NCBI RefSeq assembly: GCF_900566085.1
Contig: NZ_UPHT01000129.1
Coordinates: 1 to 54,408, forward strand
Direction: 5' to 3'
Length of the DNA stretch: 54,408 nt
Source: Mycobacterium attenuatum
GTDB taxonomy: Bacteria > Actinomycetota > Actinomycetes > Mycobacteriales > Mycobacteriaceae
Part shown: in pieces, positions 47,525-54,408 of the stretch
Numbering within the stretch: position 1 is the first letter of the stretch
Layout of the letters: every line of letters begins with the position of its first letter
The notes under the pieces: model-generated
Database searches by the model: none
What the model was told of the DNA's origin: nothing
Seen by the model: the letters and a program-made list of their open reading frames with translations, nothing else
Program-made: the position numbers and the translations under genes

Positions 47525-48364
47525 CTATCCCTTCACAGCCCCGGAAGTCAAGCCGGCGACAATCCGTCGTTGGAAGACGAGAACGAAGACGATGATCGGA
47601 ACCGTGATCACCATAGCGCCGGCCGCAATCGAACCTGTCGGCTCCTCGAATTGGGAACTGCCGGTGAAGTTCGCAATTGCCACCGGCGCGGTGATCGCCG
47701 CCTTGGTAGCGGTCAGCGACAGCGCGAGCAACAGGTCGTTCCAGGCGAAAATGAACACCAGGATCGCGGCCGTCACCAGCCCCGGAGCCGCCAGCGGCGC
47801 GATCACCTTGCGGAAGGCCTGCCCCGGCGTCGCACCGTCCATCTTGGCCGCTTTCTCCAGCTCCCACGGGACCTCCCGGAAGAAGGCCGACAGCGTGTAG
47901 ATGGCAAGTGGCAGAGCGAAAGTGATGTACGGCAGGATCAGCCCCGGCCAGGTGTCGAACAGTCCGACAGCGCGTTCGATATTGAACAGCGGTGTCACTA
48001 ACGAGATTGCCGGGAACATGGTGATCAGCAGCGTCGCGCCGATCAGCGCCCGCTTGCCTGGAAACTCCAGCCGGGCCACGGCATAGGCAGCCATCGCACC
48101 GAGCAGCACCGCAATCACGGTGGTGGTCACCCCGATTCCGATGGAGTTGATCAGCGCCGAGCTGAAGAACTCGCCCCGGAATACGCCGCGATAATTGTCT
48201 AGGGTCACCGACGCCGGAATTAGCTTGCCGTCCTTGACACTTGACGTTGGTTTGAGCGACAAGCTGAAAATCCACAGCACCGGAAGCACCGCGTACGCCC
48301 CGACCAACACGTCAATGACTACCCAGGCCACGGTGCGACGGGCGCTCAACGACTCAGCGGCCAT
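47525..48364 (-). CDS. sugB: SugB, permease of the trehalose importer
   Basis: 279 residues from ATG 48364, with GGGAG 9 nt upstream; ATG 48370 is too close to that site. About six transmembrane helices. The coupling-loop EAA motif reads ELEKAAKMDGATPGQAFRKV followed by PLAAPGL, as in CUT1 sugar permeases. The start lies inside the end of sugA, so the genes overlap and are translated together. Confidence 0.95.
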   Translation of the reverse strand: MAAESLSARRTVAWVVIDVLVGAYAVLPVLWIFSLSLKPTSSVKDGKLIPASVTLDNYRGVFRGEFFSSALINSIGIGVTTTVIAVLLGAMAAYAVARLEFPGKRALIGATLLITMFPAISLVTPLFNIERAVGLFDTWPGLILPYITFALPLAIYTLSAFFREVPWELEKAAKMDGATPGQAFRKVIAPLAAPGLVTAAILVFIFAWNDLLLALSLTATKAAITAPVAIANFTGSSQFEEPTGSIAAGAMVITVPIIVFVLVFQRRIVAGLTSGAVKG

Positions 48365-49262
48365 CGACATCACTCCCTGGAGTCCCTGGAGCTGCAGCGC
48401 CGAGCAGCTTGATGAAAACAAGCGCGATGATGCCCACGCAACAGAAGATCAACACGCTGATCGCCGAGCCGATACCAACGTTGAACCCCTTGAACAGGTT
48501 GTCGTAGCCCAGGATTGACACCGACTCGGTATCGTTCTCACCACCGGTCAGCACATAGATGTTGTCGAAGATGCGAAAAGCATCGAGAGTCCGAAACAGC
48601 AGTGCCACGACAACCGCCGGCTTGATGATCGGCAGGGTGACCTTCGTCAGCCGGCGCCAAGCGCCGGCCCCGTCAATCTGCGCGGCCCGCAACAGGTCCT
48701 CGGGCACCAGCGCCAGCCCCGCCAGCAACAGCAGCGACATGAACGGTGTCGTCTTCCACACCTCGGCGACCACGACCACGCCCAGGGAGGACACCTGGTG
48801 GGTCAGCGGCGCACTACCCTGCGGCAGCAGGTTGGCCAGGTATCCGGCGCCCGGCGTCCAGGCGTAGTACCAGCTGTACGACGCGACCACCGTGACGATG
48901 CCGTAGGGGATCAGCACCGCGGTGCGCACCAGCCCGCGGCCGATCATGGTGCGGTGCATCACCAGCGCCAGCGCCAGGCCCAACACGAACTCCAACGTCA
49001 CCGATACCACCGTGATCGCCAGCGTCACCGCCAGCGCCGTCCACCAATACCGGTCGGTCAGAATGGTTCGGTAGTTGTCCAATCCGATGAACGCGGTGTC
49101 GTTGGGAGCAGCCAGGTTGTTGCGCTGCAGGCTGAGCCACACCGCATAACCGATCGGGTAGCCGGTCACCGCCAGCATTAACAGCGCCGCCGGGGCCACC
49201 AAGGTGAACGCCAGTCGCTGCTCGGCTCGGCGGTTCTCCGAGCGCGCCGATCTTGCCGTCAT
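48354..49262 (-). CDS. sugA: SugA, permease of the trehalose importer
   Basis: 302 residues, six predicted helices; the EAA motif reads EDLLRAAQIDGAGAWRRLTKVTLP. The polar N-terminus with ARSARSENRRAEQR precedes the first helix. It pairs with SugB to form the membrane channel. ATG 49262 overlaps the lpqY stop (ATGA). Confidence 0.95.
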   Translation of the reverse strand: MTARSARSENRRAEQRLAFTLVAPAALLMLAVTGYPIGYAVWLSLQRNNLAAPNDTAFIGLDNYRTILTDRYWWTALAVTLAITVVSVTLEFVLGLALALVMHRTMIGRGLVRTAVLIPYGIVTVVASYSWYYAWTPGAGYLANLLPQGSAPLTHQVSSLGVVVVAEVWKTTPFMSLLLLAGLALVPEDLLRAAQIDGAGAWRRLTKVTLPIIKPAVVVALLFRTLDAFRIFDNIYVLTGGENDTESVSILGYDNLFKGFNVGIGSAISVLIFCCVGIIALVFIKLLGAAAPGTPGSDVDGR

Positions 49263-50668
49263 GGCAGCAGGCCCTTGCCGTCGATGGCCTTCTGCACCTG
49301 CGCGGTGATCTCATCGGCGGTGCGTTCCGGATCGATCTCGGTGACCGGACTCAGTGCGGCCGCCAACCGCAGCGACACCGCCTGGTAGGCCGGCGTCGCG
49401 GGACGCACGGCGGCGTCGGTGAGCTGCTGCCGGATGATCTCGTACATCGGATACTTCGCCTGGAACTGGGGGTCTGAATACAGCGAGGCCCGCACCGCGG
49501 GCAGGCCGCCCTGGATTGAGATGTATTTCTGGTTCGCCAGGTTGCGCAGGCATCGGACCACTTCGAACGCTTCGGCTTTATGGCGGGTCGTGCTGGCCAC
49601 GGCCAGATTCAGCCCACCGATGGTCACCTTGGCCGGTCGGCCCGGCACGACCCCGGGATAGGGGGCGAAGCCGAGCACCTTTGTGCTGGCCTGATAGGCG
49701 ATGCGGAACTGTTCGTCGCTGGGCACGAAGGCGCCGACGCTGTTGACGGTTCCGGCGAGCTCGGGAAGGCGGTTGAGCGCCAGAAAAGGCACCCCACCCT
49801 TGACGGCGTTCTCCACCATTGAGGCGAACACGTATGGCCAGTTGACCTCCAAGGCGGCCTTGCCCTGTTCGAACGCCAGGCGAGCCGTTCCCTCCTCCGC
49901 GCGGCTGATCGACGGGTCGGCTCCAGGTGCGGTGGCCACCGATTGCAGGATCCGCAGCGCGGCGACGGTGGCGGCCCGATGAGCGGGGGTGTCGGTCAGG
50001 GTGACCCGTTTGCCGTCCTCGTCGAGCACCTGACCACCGACACTGGCCAGCACGGTGTTGAACCACACCACCAGACCTTCGCCCTGATTGGCCTGCGCCG
50101 CGATCCAGCTCGGTTGACCAGCGGCACGCAAGCCGGCCGCCGCCGCCAGCATGCCATTCCAGTCCGCCGGCGGTTGCGGGACCAAATCCGGCCGATACCA
50201 GAGTAATTGGGTATTGGTCGTGACGGGTGCGGCGTAGAGCCGGTGCTTCCACATCGCGGTTCTGACCGGACCCGGCAGCGTGTCGGACGTGGCGTCGAAC
50301 TCGGTCAGTCCGGCGGGGTCCGCCGACAACGGCAGCGTCCATCCGGCTTCGGCGAACTCGGCTGTCCAGACGACGTCCATCGCCATCACGTCCAGGGTGT
50401 GGTCATTTCCGGTGAGCCGCCGGGCCAATTGCAGCCGCTGCTGGTCGGGTGAGCGAGGCAGGCTCACGTGCTCGATGACGTATCGGCCCCCGGCTTGCTG
50501 GGTGCAGCGTTGCGCGACGGCGGTGAACGTTGCCCCGTCGGTAGCCGGGGTGTAGAAGCTGAGAACCAATCCGTGGCTGCGCGACGTGCAGGCCGAGACC
50601 GCCGACGCGACCGTCAGCGCCCCCACCGCGGCCGCGGACAGCCGCCGCCACACGTTCGCCTTCGGCAC
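49259..50668 (-). CDS. lpqY: LpqY, trehalose-binding lipoprotein
   Basis: 469 residues from GTG 50668 (468 in H37Rv). Signal peptide with lipobox VSAC (AVGALTVASAVSACTSR) gives a lipid-anchored exported protein. The body is a CUT1-type substrate-binding protein: LVLSFYTPATDGATF, VMAMDVVWTAEFAEAGW, LYAAPVTTNTQLLWYR, and ALEVNWPYVFASM. It captures trehalose released by antigen 85 during mycolate transfer. Its start is 5 nt from the stop of the Rv1234-like gene. Confidence 0.96.
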   Translation of the reverse strand: MPKANVWRRLSAAAVGALTVASAVSACTSRSHGLVLSFYTPATDGATFTAVAQRCTQQAGGRYVIEHVSLPRSPDQQRLQLARRLTGNDHTLDVMAMDVVWTAEFAEAGWTLPLSADPAGLTEFDATSDTLPGPVRTAMWKHRLYAAPVTTNTQLLWYRPDLVPQPPADWNGMLAAAAGLRAAGQPSWIAAQANQGEGLVVWFNTVLASVGGQVLDEDGKRVTLTDTPAHRAATVAALRILQSVATAPGADPSISRAEEGTARLAFEQGKAALEVNWPYVFASMVENAVKGGVPFLALNRLPELAGTVNSVGAFVPSDEQFRIAYQASTKVLGFAPYPGVVPGRPAKVTIGGLNLAVASTTRHKAEAFEVVRCLRNLANQKYISIQGGLPAVRASLYSDPQFQAKYPMYEIIRQQLTDAAVRPATPAYQAVSLRLAAALSPVTEIDPERTADEITAQVQKAIDGKGLLP

Positions 50669-50673
50669 CGGTG

Positions 50674-51201
50674 TCAGATGGCCAAACGCGCCAGCAGATC
50701 GCGTGCCTTCTCGGCGTTTTGGGGATCGCACAGAACGTCGTAGCGGCCCGCCACCAATTGCATGGTGGAGCTGAAATCCCGCGTGCCGCGAGCCATCGCG
50801 TAAGGCACCGCGGATGTGATCAACCCGAAGAAAACCCCGGCAACCAAACCGGTGACCAGCGCGGCCCACGGGTTGGGACTGAAGAAGCCGAGCACCAAAC
50901 CGATGAACAAGCCCAGCCAAGCGCCGCTGAGCACGCCGCCACCGAGCACTTTTGGCCAGGTCAGCCTGCCCGTCACCCGTTCCACCTGCATGAGGTCGAC
51001 CCCGACGATGGTCACCTGCTGAACCGGAAATTCCTGCTCCGACAAGTAATCGACGGCGCGCTGCGCCTCGGCGTATGTCGGGTAGGACCCGACCGGCCAG
51101 CCTTTGGGCGGGGTGGGCAATCCGGGCACCGCGCGTCGACCGGCAGCCCCCGTAGGCGGTGTAGCACCGGGAACCTGTCCCGGCTGGAATGGGCTAGTCA
51201 T
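50674..51201 (-). CDS. Conserved membrane protein, first gene of the trehalose importer operon (Rv1234-like)
   Basis: 175 residues, the same length as Rv1234. Pro-rich N-terminus, a beta-alpha domain in the style of general stress protein 17M (VGSYPTYAEAQRAVDYLSEQEFPVQQVTIVGVDL), two glycine-rich membrane helices (LGLFIGLVLGFF and LVAGVFFGLITSAV), and a C-terminal VAGRYDVLCDP strand. GAGGAG lies about 12 nt before ATG 51201. It is always linked to lpqY in mycobacteria, so a role around the importer is plausible but unproven. Confidence 0.85.
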   Translation of the reverse strand: MTSPFQPGQVPGATPPTGAAGRRAVPGLPTPPKGWPVGSYPTYAEAQRAVDYLSEQEFPVQQVTIVGVDLMQVERVTGRLTWPKVLGGGVLSGAWLGLFIGLVLGFFSPNPWAALVTGLVAGVFFGLITSAVPYAMARGTRDFSSTMQLVAGRYDVLCDPQNAEKARDLLARLAI

Positions 51202-51378
51202 CGCTTCTCATTCTCCTCTGAACTCCTGCGCCCTCCGGTTGCCCTGCGTGCCCTCGTCATCGTTTCACCTTCGGGACGTCCGCGCATTATCGGGACGAGC
51301 GCGAACCGGTCTGCTCGCACGCGGTGTCACTCGCCTCCCGGGGTGATCGCAGGCGGGCGTCGATTCCGCCCGGTCGAC

Positions 51379-51384
51379 TAGGTT
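51379..51384 (+). promoter_or_regulatory. -10 element, leaderless spacing, Rv1233c-like gene
   Basis: TAGGTT lies 7 nt before ATG 51392; there is no Shine-Dalgarno sequence. Confidence 0.5.
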
Positions 51385-51391
51385 GGTCACC

Positions 51392-52075
51392 ATGACAGCT
51401 TCCGGCGGCTCTTCCGACGACGGTGCCCACGACGGCACGGCGTCACCTCCCGCTGCCGCTGAGCAGGGCTCGGAGCGGCCCGGTTCTCCTATTTCCGGTG
51501 CGCCGTGGGCAGCCCCCGAAACATCGGCGCCGCCCGCCGCATACCCGCCCGCGTACCCGCCGTTCGGTTCTCCGGCGGCGTATCCGTCGGGTGCGGGATA
51601 TCCGGACTATCCGGGATATGCGGGACCGATTCCGCCGGAAAGCTATGCGCCGCCGGGATATTCGCCGTACCCAGCGCCGCCGGCAGGCCACCCCGGCTCA
51701 TACCCCGCACCGGTGGCATCGCCGTACGGCGGATCCCCACCGGGGTACCCACCGCCCTCCTACCCGGGCGGCAATTACCCGCCTTCGTACCCGCCGGCGG
51801 ACTACATGGGTGGCTCGTACTCCCCGTACTCCGCGTTGGGCCCAGCGATGCCGGGCACCAACACCATGGCGATCGTCTCGCTGGTGTCGTCGTTTGTGGG
51901 CGTGTTCTGCTGCATTGGCTCGATCGTGTCGATCGTGGTGGGAACGATTGCGCTCAACCAGATCAAGCAGACCCGGGAAGACGGCTACGGGCTGGCGGTT
52001 GCCGGCATCGTCATCGCCATTGCGACGCTGCTGGTCTATCTGATCGTCGTTATCTTCAGCCTGCCCTCGCATTAA
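51392..52075 (+). CDS. Pro/Tyr-rich DUF4190 membrane protein (Rv1233c-like)
   Basis: 227 residues from ATG 51392 (about 198 in H37Rv). Residues 40-150 are a low-complexity tract of Pro, Tyr, Gly and Ala with repeated YP, PPGY and GYP motifs, followed by two transmembrane helices (TMAIVSLVSSFVGVFCCIGSI and YGLAVAGIVIAIATLLVYLIV) separated by the DUF4190 loop NQIKQTREDG. The tract likely lies in the cytosol and may bind WW/SH3-like or cytoskeletal partners; this is speculation. Its extra length compared with H37Rv lies in the repeats. Confidence 0.87.
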   Translation: MTASGGSSDDGAHDGTASPPAAAEQGSERPGSPISGAPWAAPETSAPPAAYPPAYPPFGSPAAYPSGAGYPDYPGYAGPIPPESYAPPGYSPYPAPPAGHPGSYPAPVASPYGGSPPGYPPPSYPGGNYPPSYPPADYMGGSYSPYSALGPAMPGTNTMAIVSLVSSFVGVFCCIGSIVSIVVGTIALNQIKQTREDGYGLAVAGIVIAIATLLVYLIVVIFSLPSH

Positions 52076-52115
52076 GGATTGGAAAGCACCCGTTAGCTAC
52101 CGCGATCGGGCTGCC

Positions 52116-52121
52116 TACGCT
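52116..52121 (+). promoter_or_regulatory. -10 element, leaderless spacing, Rv1232c-like gene
   Basis: TACGCT lies 7 nt before ATG 52129, with no Shine-Dalgarno sequence. Confidence 0.5.
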
Positions 52122-52128
52122 CTCAGTC

Positions 52129-53436
52129 ATGGGCACGGTCAACAGGGTGTATGTGGCACGGCTGTCACGAATGATGGTGCTGGGCCCGCTCGGCGAATCC
52201 TTCGGCCGGGTCCGCGACGTCGTGATCAGCATCAGCATTATCCGCCAGCAACCACGTGTACTGGGACTGGTGGTCGATTTGGCCACCCGCCGCAGCATCT
52301 TCATCCCGATTCTGCGAGTCGCCGCCATCGAGCCGGATGCGGTGACGCTGTCCAGCGGCAACGTGTCCTTGCGCCACTTCGAGCAGCGGCCGGGCGAGGT
52401 CCTGGCGATCGGCCAGGTACTCGACACACCGGTCAAGGTCAGTGATCCCGCGCTGCCGGAACTCGCCAACGCCGACGTGGTGGTGACCGACCTGGGCATC
52501 GAGCAAACCCGAACCCGCGACTGGATGGTGACCAGAGTGGCCGTCCGCAGCCACCGACGGCTGGGACGGCGCGGACCGGTACACATCGTGGACTGGCAAT
52601 ACGTGCGCGGACTGACCCCGTCGGCGTTGGCCATGCCGGGTCAGGCCGTGGCGCAACTGCTGGACCAGTTCGAAGGACGGCGCCCGGTCGACGTCGCCGA
52701 CGCCATCCGCGGGCTCCCATCCAAACGCCGCTACGAGGTGTTCCGGGCGCTGGACAACGAACGGCTGGCTGACATTCTGCAGGAGCTGCCCGAATCCGAT
52801 CAGGCCGACGTGCTGTCCCAACTGGGCACCGACCGCGCTGCCGATGTGCTCGAGGAGATGGAACCCGACGACGCCGCCGACCTGCTGGGGGTGCTGAATC
52901 CGACCGACGCCGAGACATTGCTGACCCGAATGGATCCCGACGACTCCAACTCGGTGCGACGGCTGCTGACGCACTCTCCCGATACCGCCGGCGGGCTAAT
53001 GACCTCCAACCCGGTGGTTCTCACTCCCGACACCTCGGTAGCCGAAGCGCTGGCCCGCGTCCGCGATCCCGACCTGACGCCGGCGCTGTCGTCCATGGTC
53101 TTCGTGGCACGTCCGCCGACGGCCACCCCGACCGGCCACTATCTGGGTTGCGTGCAACTGCAGCGACTACTTCGCGAGCCGCCGGCCGAGCTGGTGGGCG
53201 GGATCGTCGACACCGATCTGCTGACCCTGACGCCGGATACGGCGCTGGCCGCGGTAACGCGTTATTTCGCCGCCTACAACCTGGTGTGCGGCCCGGTGGT
53301 CGATGATCAGAGCCATCTATTGGGCGCGGTGACTGTCGACGACCTGCTCGATCATCTACTGCCCCATGACTGGCGCGTGGACGTCCAGCAACTCGATCCC
53401 GCCGGCCGACCCGCCAAATTTGGAGGAACCCCGTGA
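52129..53436 (+). CDS. MgtE N-domain and CBS-domain protein without channel (Rv1232c-like)
   Basis: 435 residues, the same length as in H37Rv. Residues 1-180 hold a PRC-barrel-like region (VRDVVISISI, LGLVVDLATRRSIFIPI). Residues ~195-295 form the helical MgtE N superhelix (DVADAIRGLPSKRRYEVFRAL, ADVLEEMEPDDAADLL). Two CBS repeats follow (MTSNPVVLTPDTSVAEAL and DTDLLTLTPDTALAAV). The transmembrane part of the MgtE magnesium channel is missing, so it probably senses Mg2+ or nucleotides rather than transporting. The next gene overlaps its stop. Confidence 0.92.
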   Translation: MGTVNRVYVARLSRMMVLGPLGESFGRVRDVVISISIIRQQPRVLGLVVDLATRRSIFIPILRVAAIEPDAVTLSSGNVSLRHFEQRPGEVLAIGQVLDTPVKVSDPALPELANADVVVTDLGIEQTRTRDWMVTRVAVRSHRRLGRRGPVHIVDWQYVRGLTPSALAMPGQAVAQLLDQFEGRRPVDVADAIRGLPSKRRYEVFRALDNERLADILQELPESDQADVLSQLGTDRAADVLEEMEPDDAADLLGVLNPTDAETLLTRMDPDDSNSVRRLLTHSPDTAGGLMTSNPVVLTPDTSVAEALARVRDPDLTPALSSMVFVARPPTATPTGHYLGCVQLQRLLREPPAELVGGIVDTDLLTLTPDTALAAVTRYFAAYNLVCGPVVDDQSHLLGAVTVDDLLDHLLPHDWRVDVQQLDPAGRPAKFGGTP

Positions 53437-53975
53437 GCAAGCCCCCAGCGCCGCGGCGGCTGTACACCCCCCGGACCTCGCGCAGGTTCGCGCCTCGGCT
53501 CGATCCCGAGACCGTCGGGCAGATCACTGAACGCATCGCCAGATTCTTCGGCACCGGCCGCTACCTGCTGCTGCAAACCCTTATGGTGCTGACCTGGATC
53601 GCGGTGAACCTCTTCGCCGCCCACTGGCGCTGGGATCCCTACCCGTTCATCCTGCTCAATCTGGCCTTTTCCACCCAGGCGGCCTATGCGGCGCCGCTGA
53701 TTCTGCTGGCCCAGAATCGCCAGGAAAACCGAGACCGTGTTGCCTTGGAAGAGGACCGGCGGCGCGCCGCACAGACCAAGGCCGACACCGAATACCTTGC
53801 GCGCGAGCTGGCTGCCCTTCGGTTGGCCATCGGCGAGGTCCCGACGCGAGACTACCTGCGGCACGAACTGGAAAGCTTGCGTACCCTGATGGCCGATCTA
53901 CAGTTGCCCGGAGCGGACACCGATCCGGCCCGGGCAACTGACGGGACGGAGCGCCGGGCAAGGAAATCGCTGTGA
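53433..53975 (+). CDS. DUF1003 membrane protein (Rv1231c-like)
   Basis: 180 residues, the same length as in H37Rv. GTG 53433 overlaps the previous stop (GTGA), so it is co-translated with the CBS protein. DUF1003 core: RIARFFGTGRYLLLQTLMVL, WIAVNLF, PYPFILLNLAFSTQAAYAAPLILLAQNRQ, with two transmembrane helices, then a basic coiled coil (RDRVALEEDRRRAAQTKADT) and a charged tail. Unknown role; its coupling to an MgtE-type sensor suggests cation homeostasis. Confidence 0.92.
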   Translation: MSKPPAPRRLYTPRTSRRFAPRLDPETVGQITERIARFFGTGRYLLLQTLMVLTWIAVNLFAAHWRWDPYPFILLNLAFSTQAAYAAPLILLAQNRQENRDRVALEEDRRRAAQTKADTEYLARELAALRLAIGEVPTRDYLRHELESLRTLMADLQLPGADTDPARATDGTERRARKSL

Positions 53976-54021
53976 GAACCAACTCCGCCATTGCGCCACT
54001 CCCGTCACAAGAGTTATGTAT

Positions 54022-54037
54022 GGTGATCTAGTTCACG
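54022..54037. promoter_or_regulatory. CRP-like cAMP receptor protein site
   Basis: GGTGATCTAGTTCACG contains a perfect GTGA-N6-TCAC dyad (54023-54036), the core of the mycobacterial CRP (Rv3676) consensus TGTGA-N6-TCACA, though the outermost bases differ. It lies 52 nt before the GTG of the next gene and close to the -10-like TATGGT (54019-54024), so binding could repress or activate. Confidence 0.6.
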
Positions 54038-54088
54038 AAGCTAAGAAGCATAGTTATTCGACGGCTCGCATAATTGAGGACGGTCGAG

Positions 54089-54408
54089 GTGCGCATAGGG
54101 GGCCGCTGGGGTGCTCACCCGGCCGTTACTGAAGGCGCCATCCGCTTGTGGGATTCGGTACGCCAGCGGGCGCTGCGCCTGACCAAGTCACCGGCATTCG
54201 GCCTAGCCATGATCACCCCCCTGGTGTTCGCCGGAGCGGTCAGCGGCGCGGCACCCACATCCCACGGAAGGACGCCGTCGGCGCGCACCGCCATCACGCC
54301 GATGGCCGCCGTCGCCCCGTCCCCCCTCGTCGACCTGTCCGGCCCCACCGTGATCGCCGTGCCGCGGCCACCGACCGGCTTCCACGTCGCCGCGGCACGG
54401 CGATCACG
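54089..54408 (+). CDS. Exported protein, N-terminal part (Rv1230c-like), partial
   Basis: The frame is open from GTG 54089 (GAGGA 8 nt upstream) to the window end, giving 106 residues. A basic N-terminus (VRQRALRLTKS) precedes a hydrophobic segment (AFGLAMITPLVFAGAVSGAA), which is a signal anchor or Sec signal, followed by a Pro/Ala-rich exported stretch. By position it matches Rv1230c, an envelope protein with, as I recall, a lytic-transglycosylase-like C-terminal domain; that part is outside the window. Confidence 0.75.
   Translation, partial: MRIGGRWGAHPAVTEGAIRLWDSVRQRALRLTKSPAFGLAMITPLVFAGAVSGAAPTSHGRTPSARTAITPMAAVAPSPLVDLSGPTVIAVPRPPTGFHVAAARRS

Overview
The window is a high-GC chromosomal segment of a slow-growing Mycobacterium related to, but not identical with, the M. 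tuberculosis complex. From memory of the H37Rv map, the gene order reads as the Rv1266c-to-Rv1230c block in reverse: pknH, Rv1265, the Rv1264 adenylyl cyclase, amiB2, a HIT protein, an F420-type nitroreductase, Rv1260, udgB, tap, Rv1257c, cyp130 with its TetR, Rv1254, deaD, lprE, the Rv1251c helicase-nuclease, the Rv1250 exporter, Rv1249c, kgd, an SDR, lpqZ, mdh, corA, sugC-sugB-sugA-lpqY-Rv1234, Rv1233c, Rv1232c, Rv1231c and Rv1230c. Assignments rest on recognised family sequences and motifs read by eye; no database search was run.

Layout. Positions 1-6600 form a signalling region: the end of an Rv1747-like ABC exporter, a complete receptor kinase PknH, a pH-responsive class III adenylyl cyclase and a second Ser/Thr kinase that has decayed (two frameshifts, altered HRD and DFG motifs). 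Positions 6600-9000 carry the divergent amidase and HIT/nitroreductase genes, both apparently with leaderless starts. Positions 9086-13009 hold a very large membrane c-di-GMP protein with a duplicated membrane-plus-GGDEF unit and one EAL domain, which is extra relative to H37Rv at this position. Positions 13000-25300 contain oxidoreductases, UdgB, Tap, CYP130/TetR, a siderophore-interacting reductase behind a near-consensus IdeR box, an acyltransferase and a DEAD-box helicase. Positions 25500-34400 contain surface/lipoprotein genes and the helicase-nuclease, flanked on both sides by MFS genes, one of them an internally deleted relic. Positions 34600-39550 carry kgd and an SDR. Positions 39550-41700 are an accessory island: a decayed IS481-type transposase, an unusual Asn-rich secreted protein encoded by AT-rich simple repeats, and short direct repeats resembling insertion-sequence ends; it lies where H37Rv has a PE_PGRS gene and a toxin-antitoxin pair. 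From 41700 to the right end the segment is mostly conserved core: LpqZ and a malic enzyme, malate dehydrogenase, CorA, the LpqY-SugABC trehalose importer, and the Rv1233c-Rv1230c membrane/cell-wall genes.

How the genes work together. Central carbon metabolism is represented by Kgd, Mdh and malic enzyme around 2-oxoglutarate, malate and pyruvate. LpqY-SugABC recycles trehalose released during mycolate transfer. Second-messenger signalling is prominent: adenylyl cyclase, a CRP-like site before the Rv1230c homologue, homologues of genes reported as cAMP-responsive (mdh, Rv1265), and a c-di-GMP protein. A recurring feature is a -10 element (TANNNT) placed 6-7 nt before the start codon, predicting several leaderless mRNAs. 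A 20-bp GGCGCCGAG(T/C)GTG repeat family marks two gene ends.
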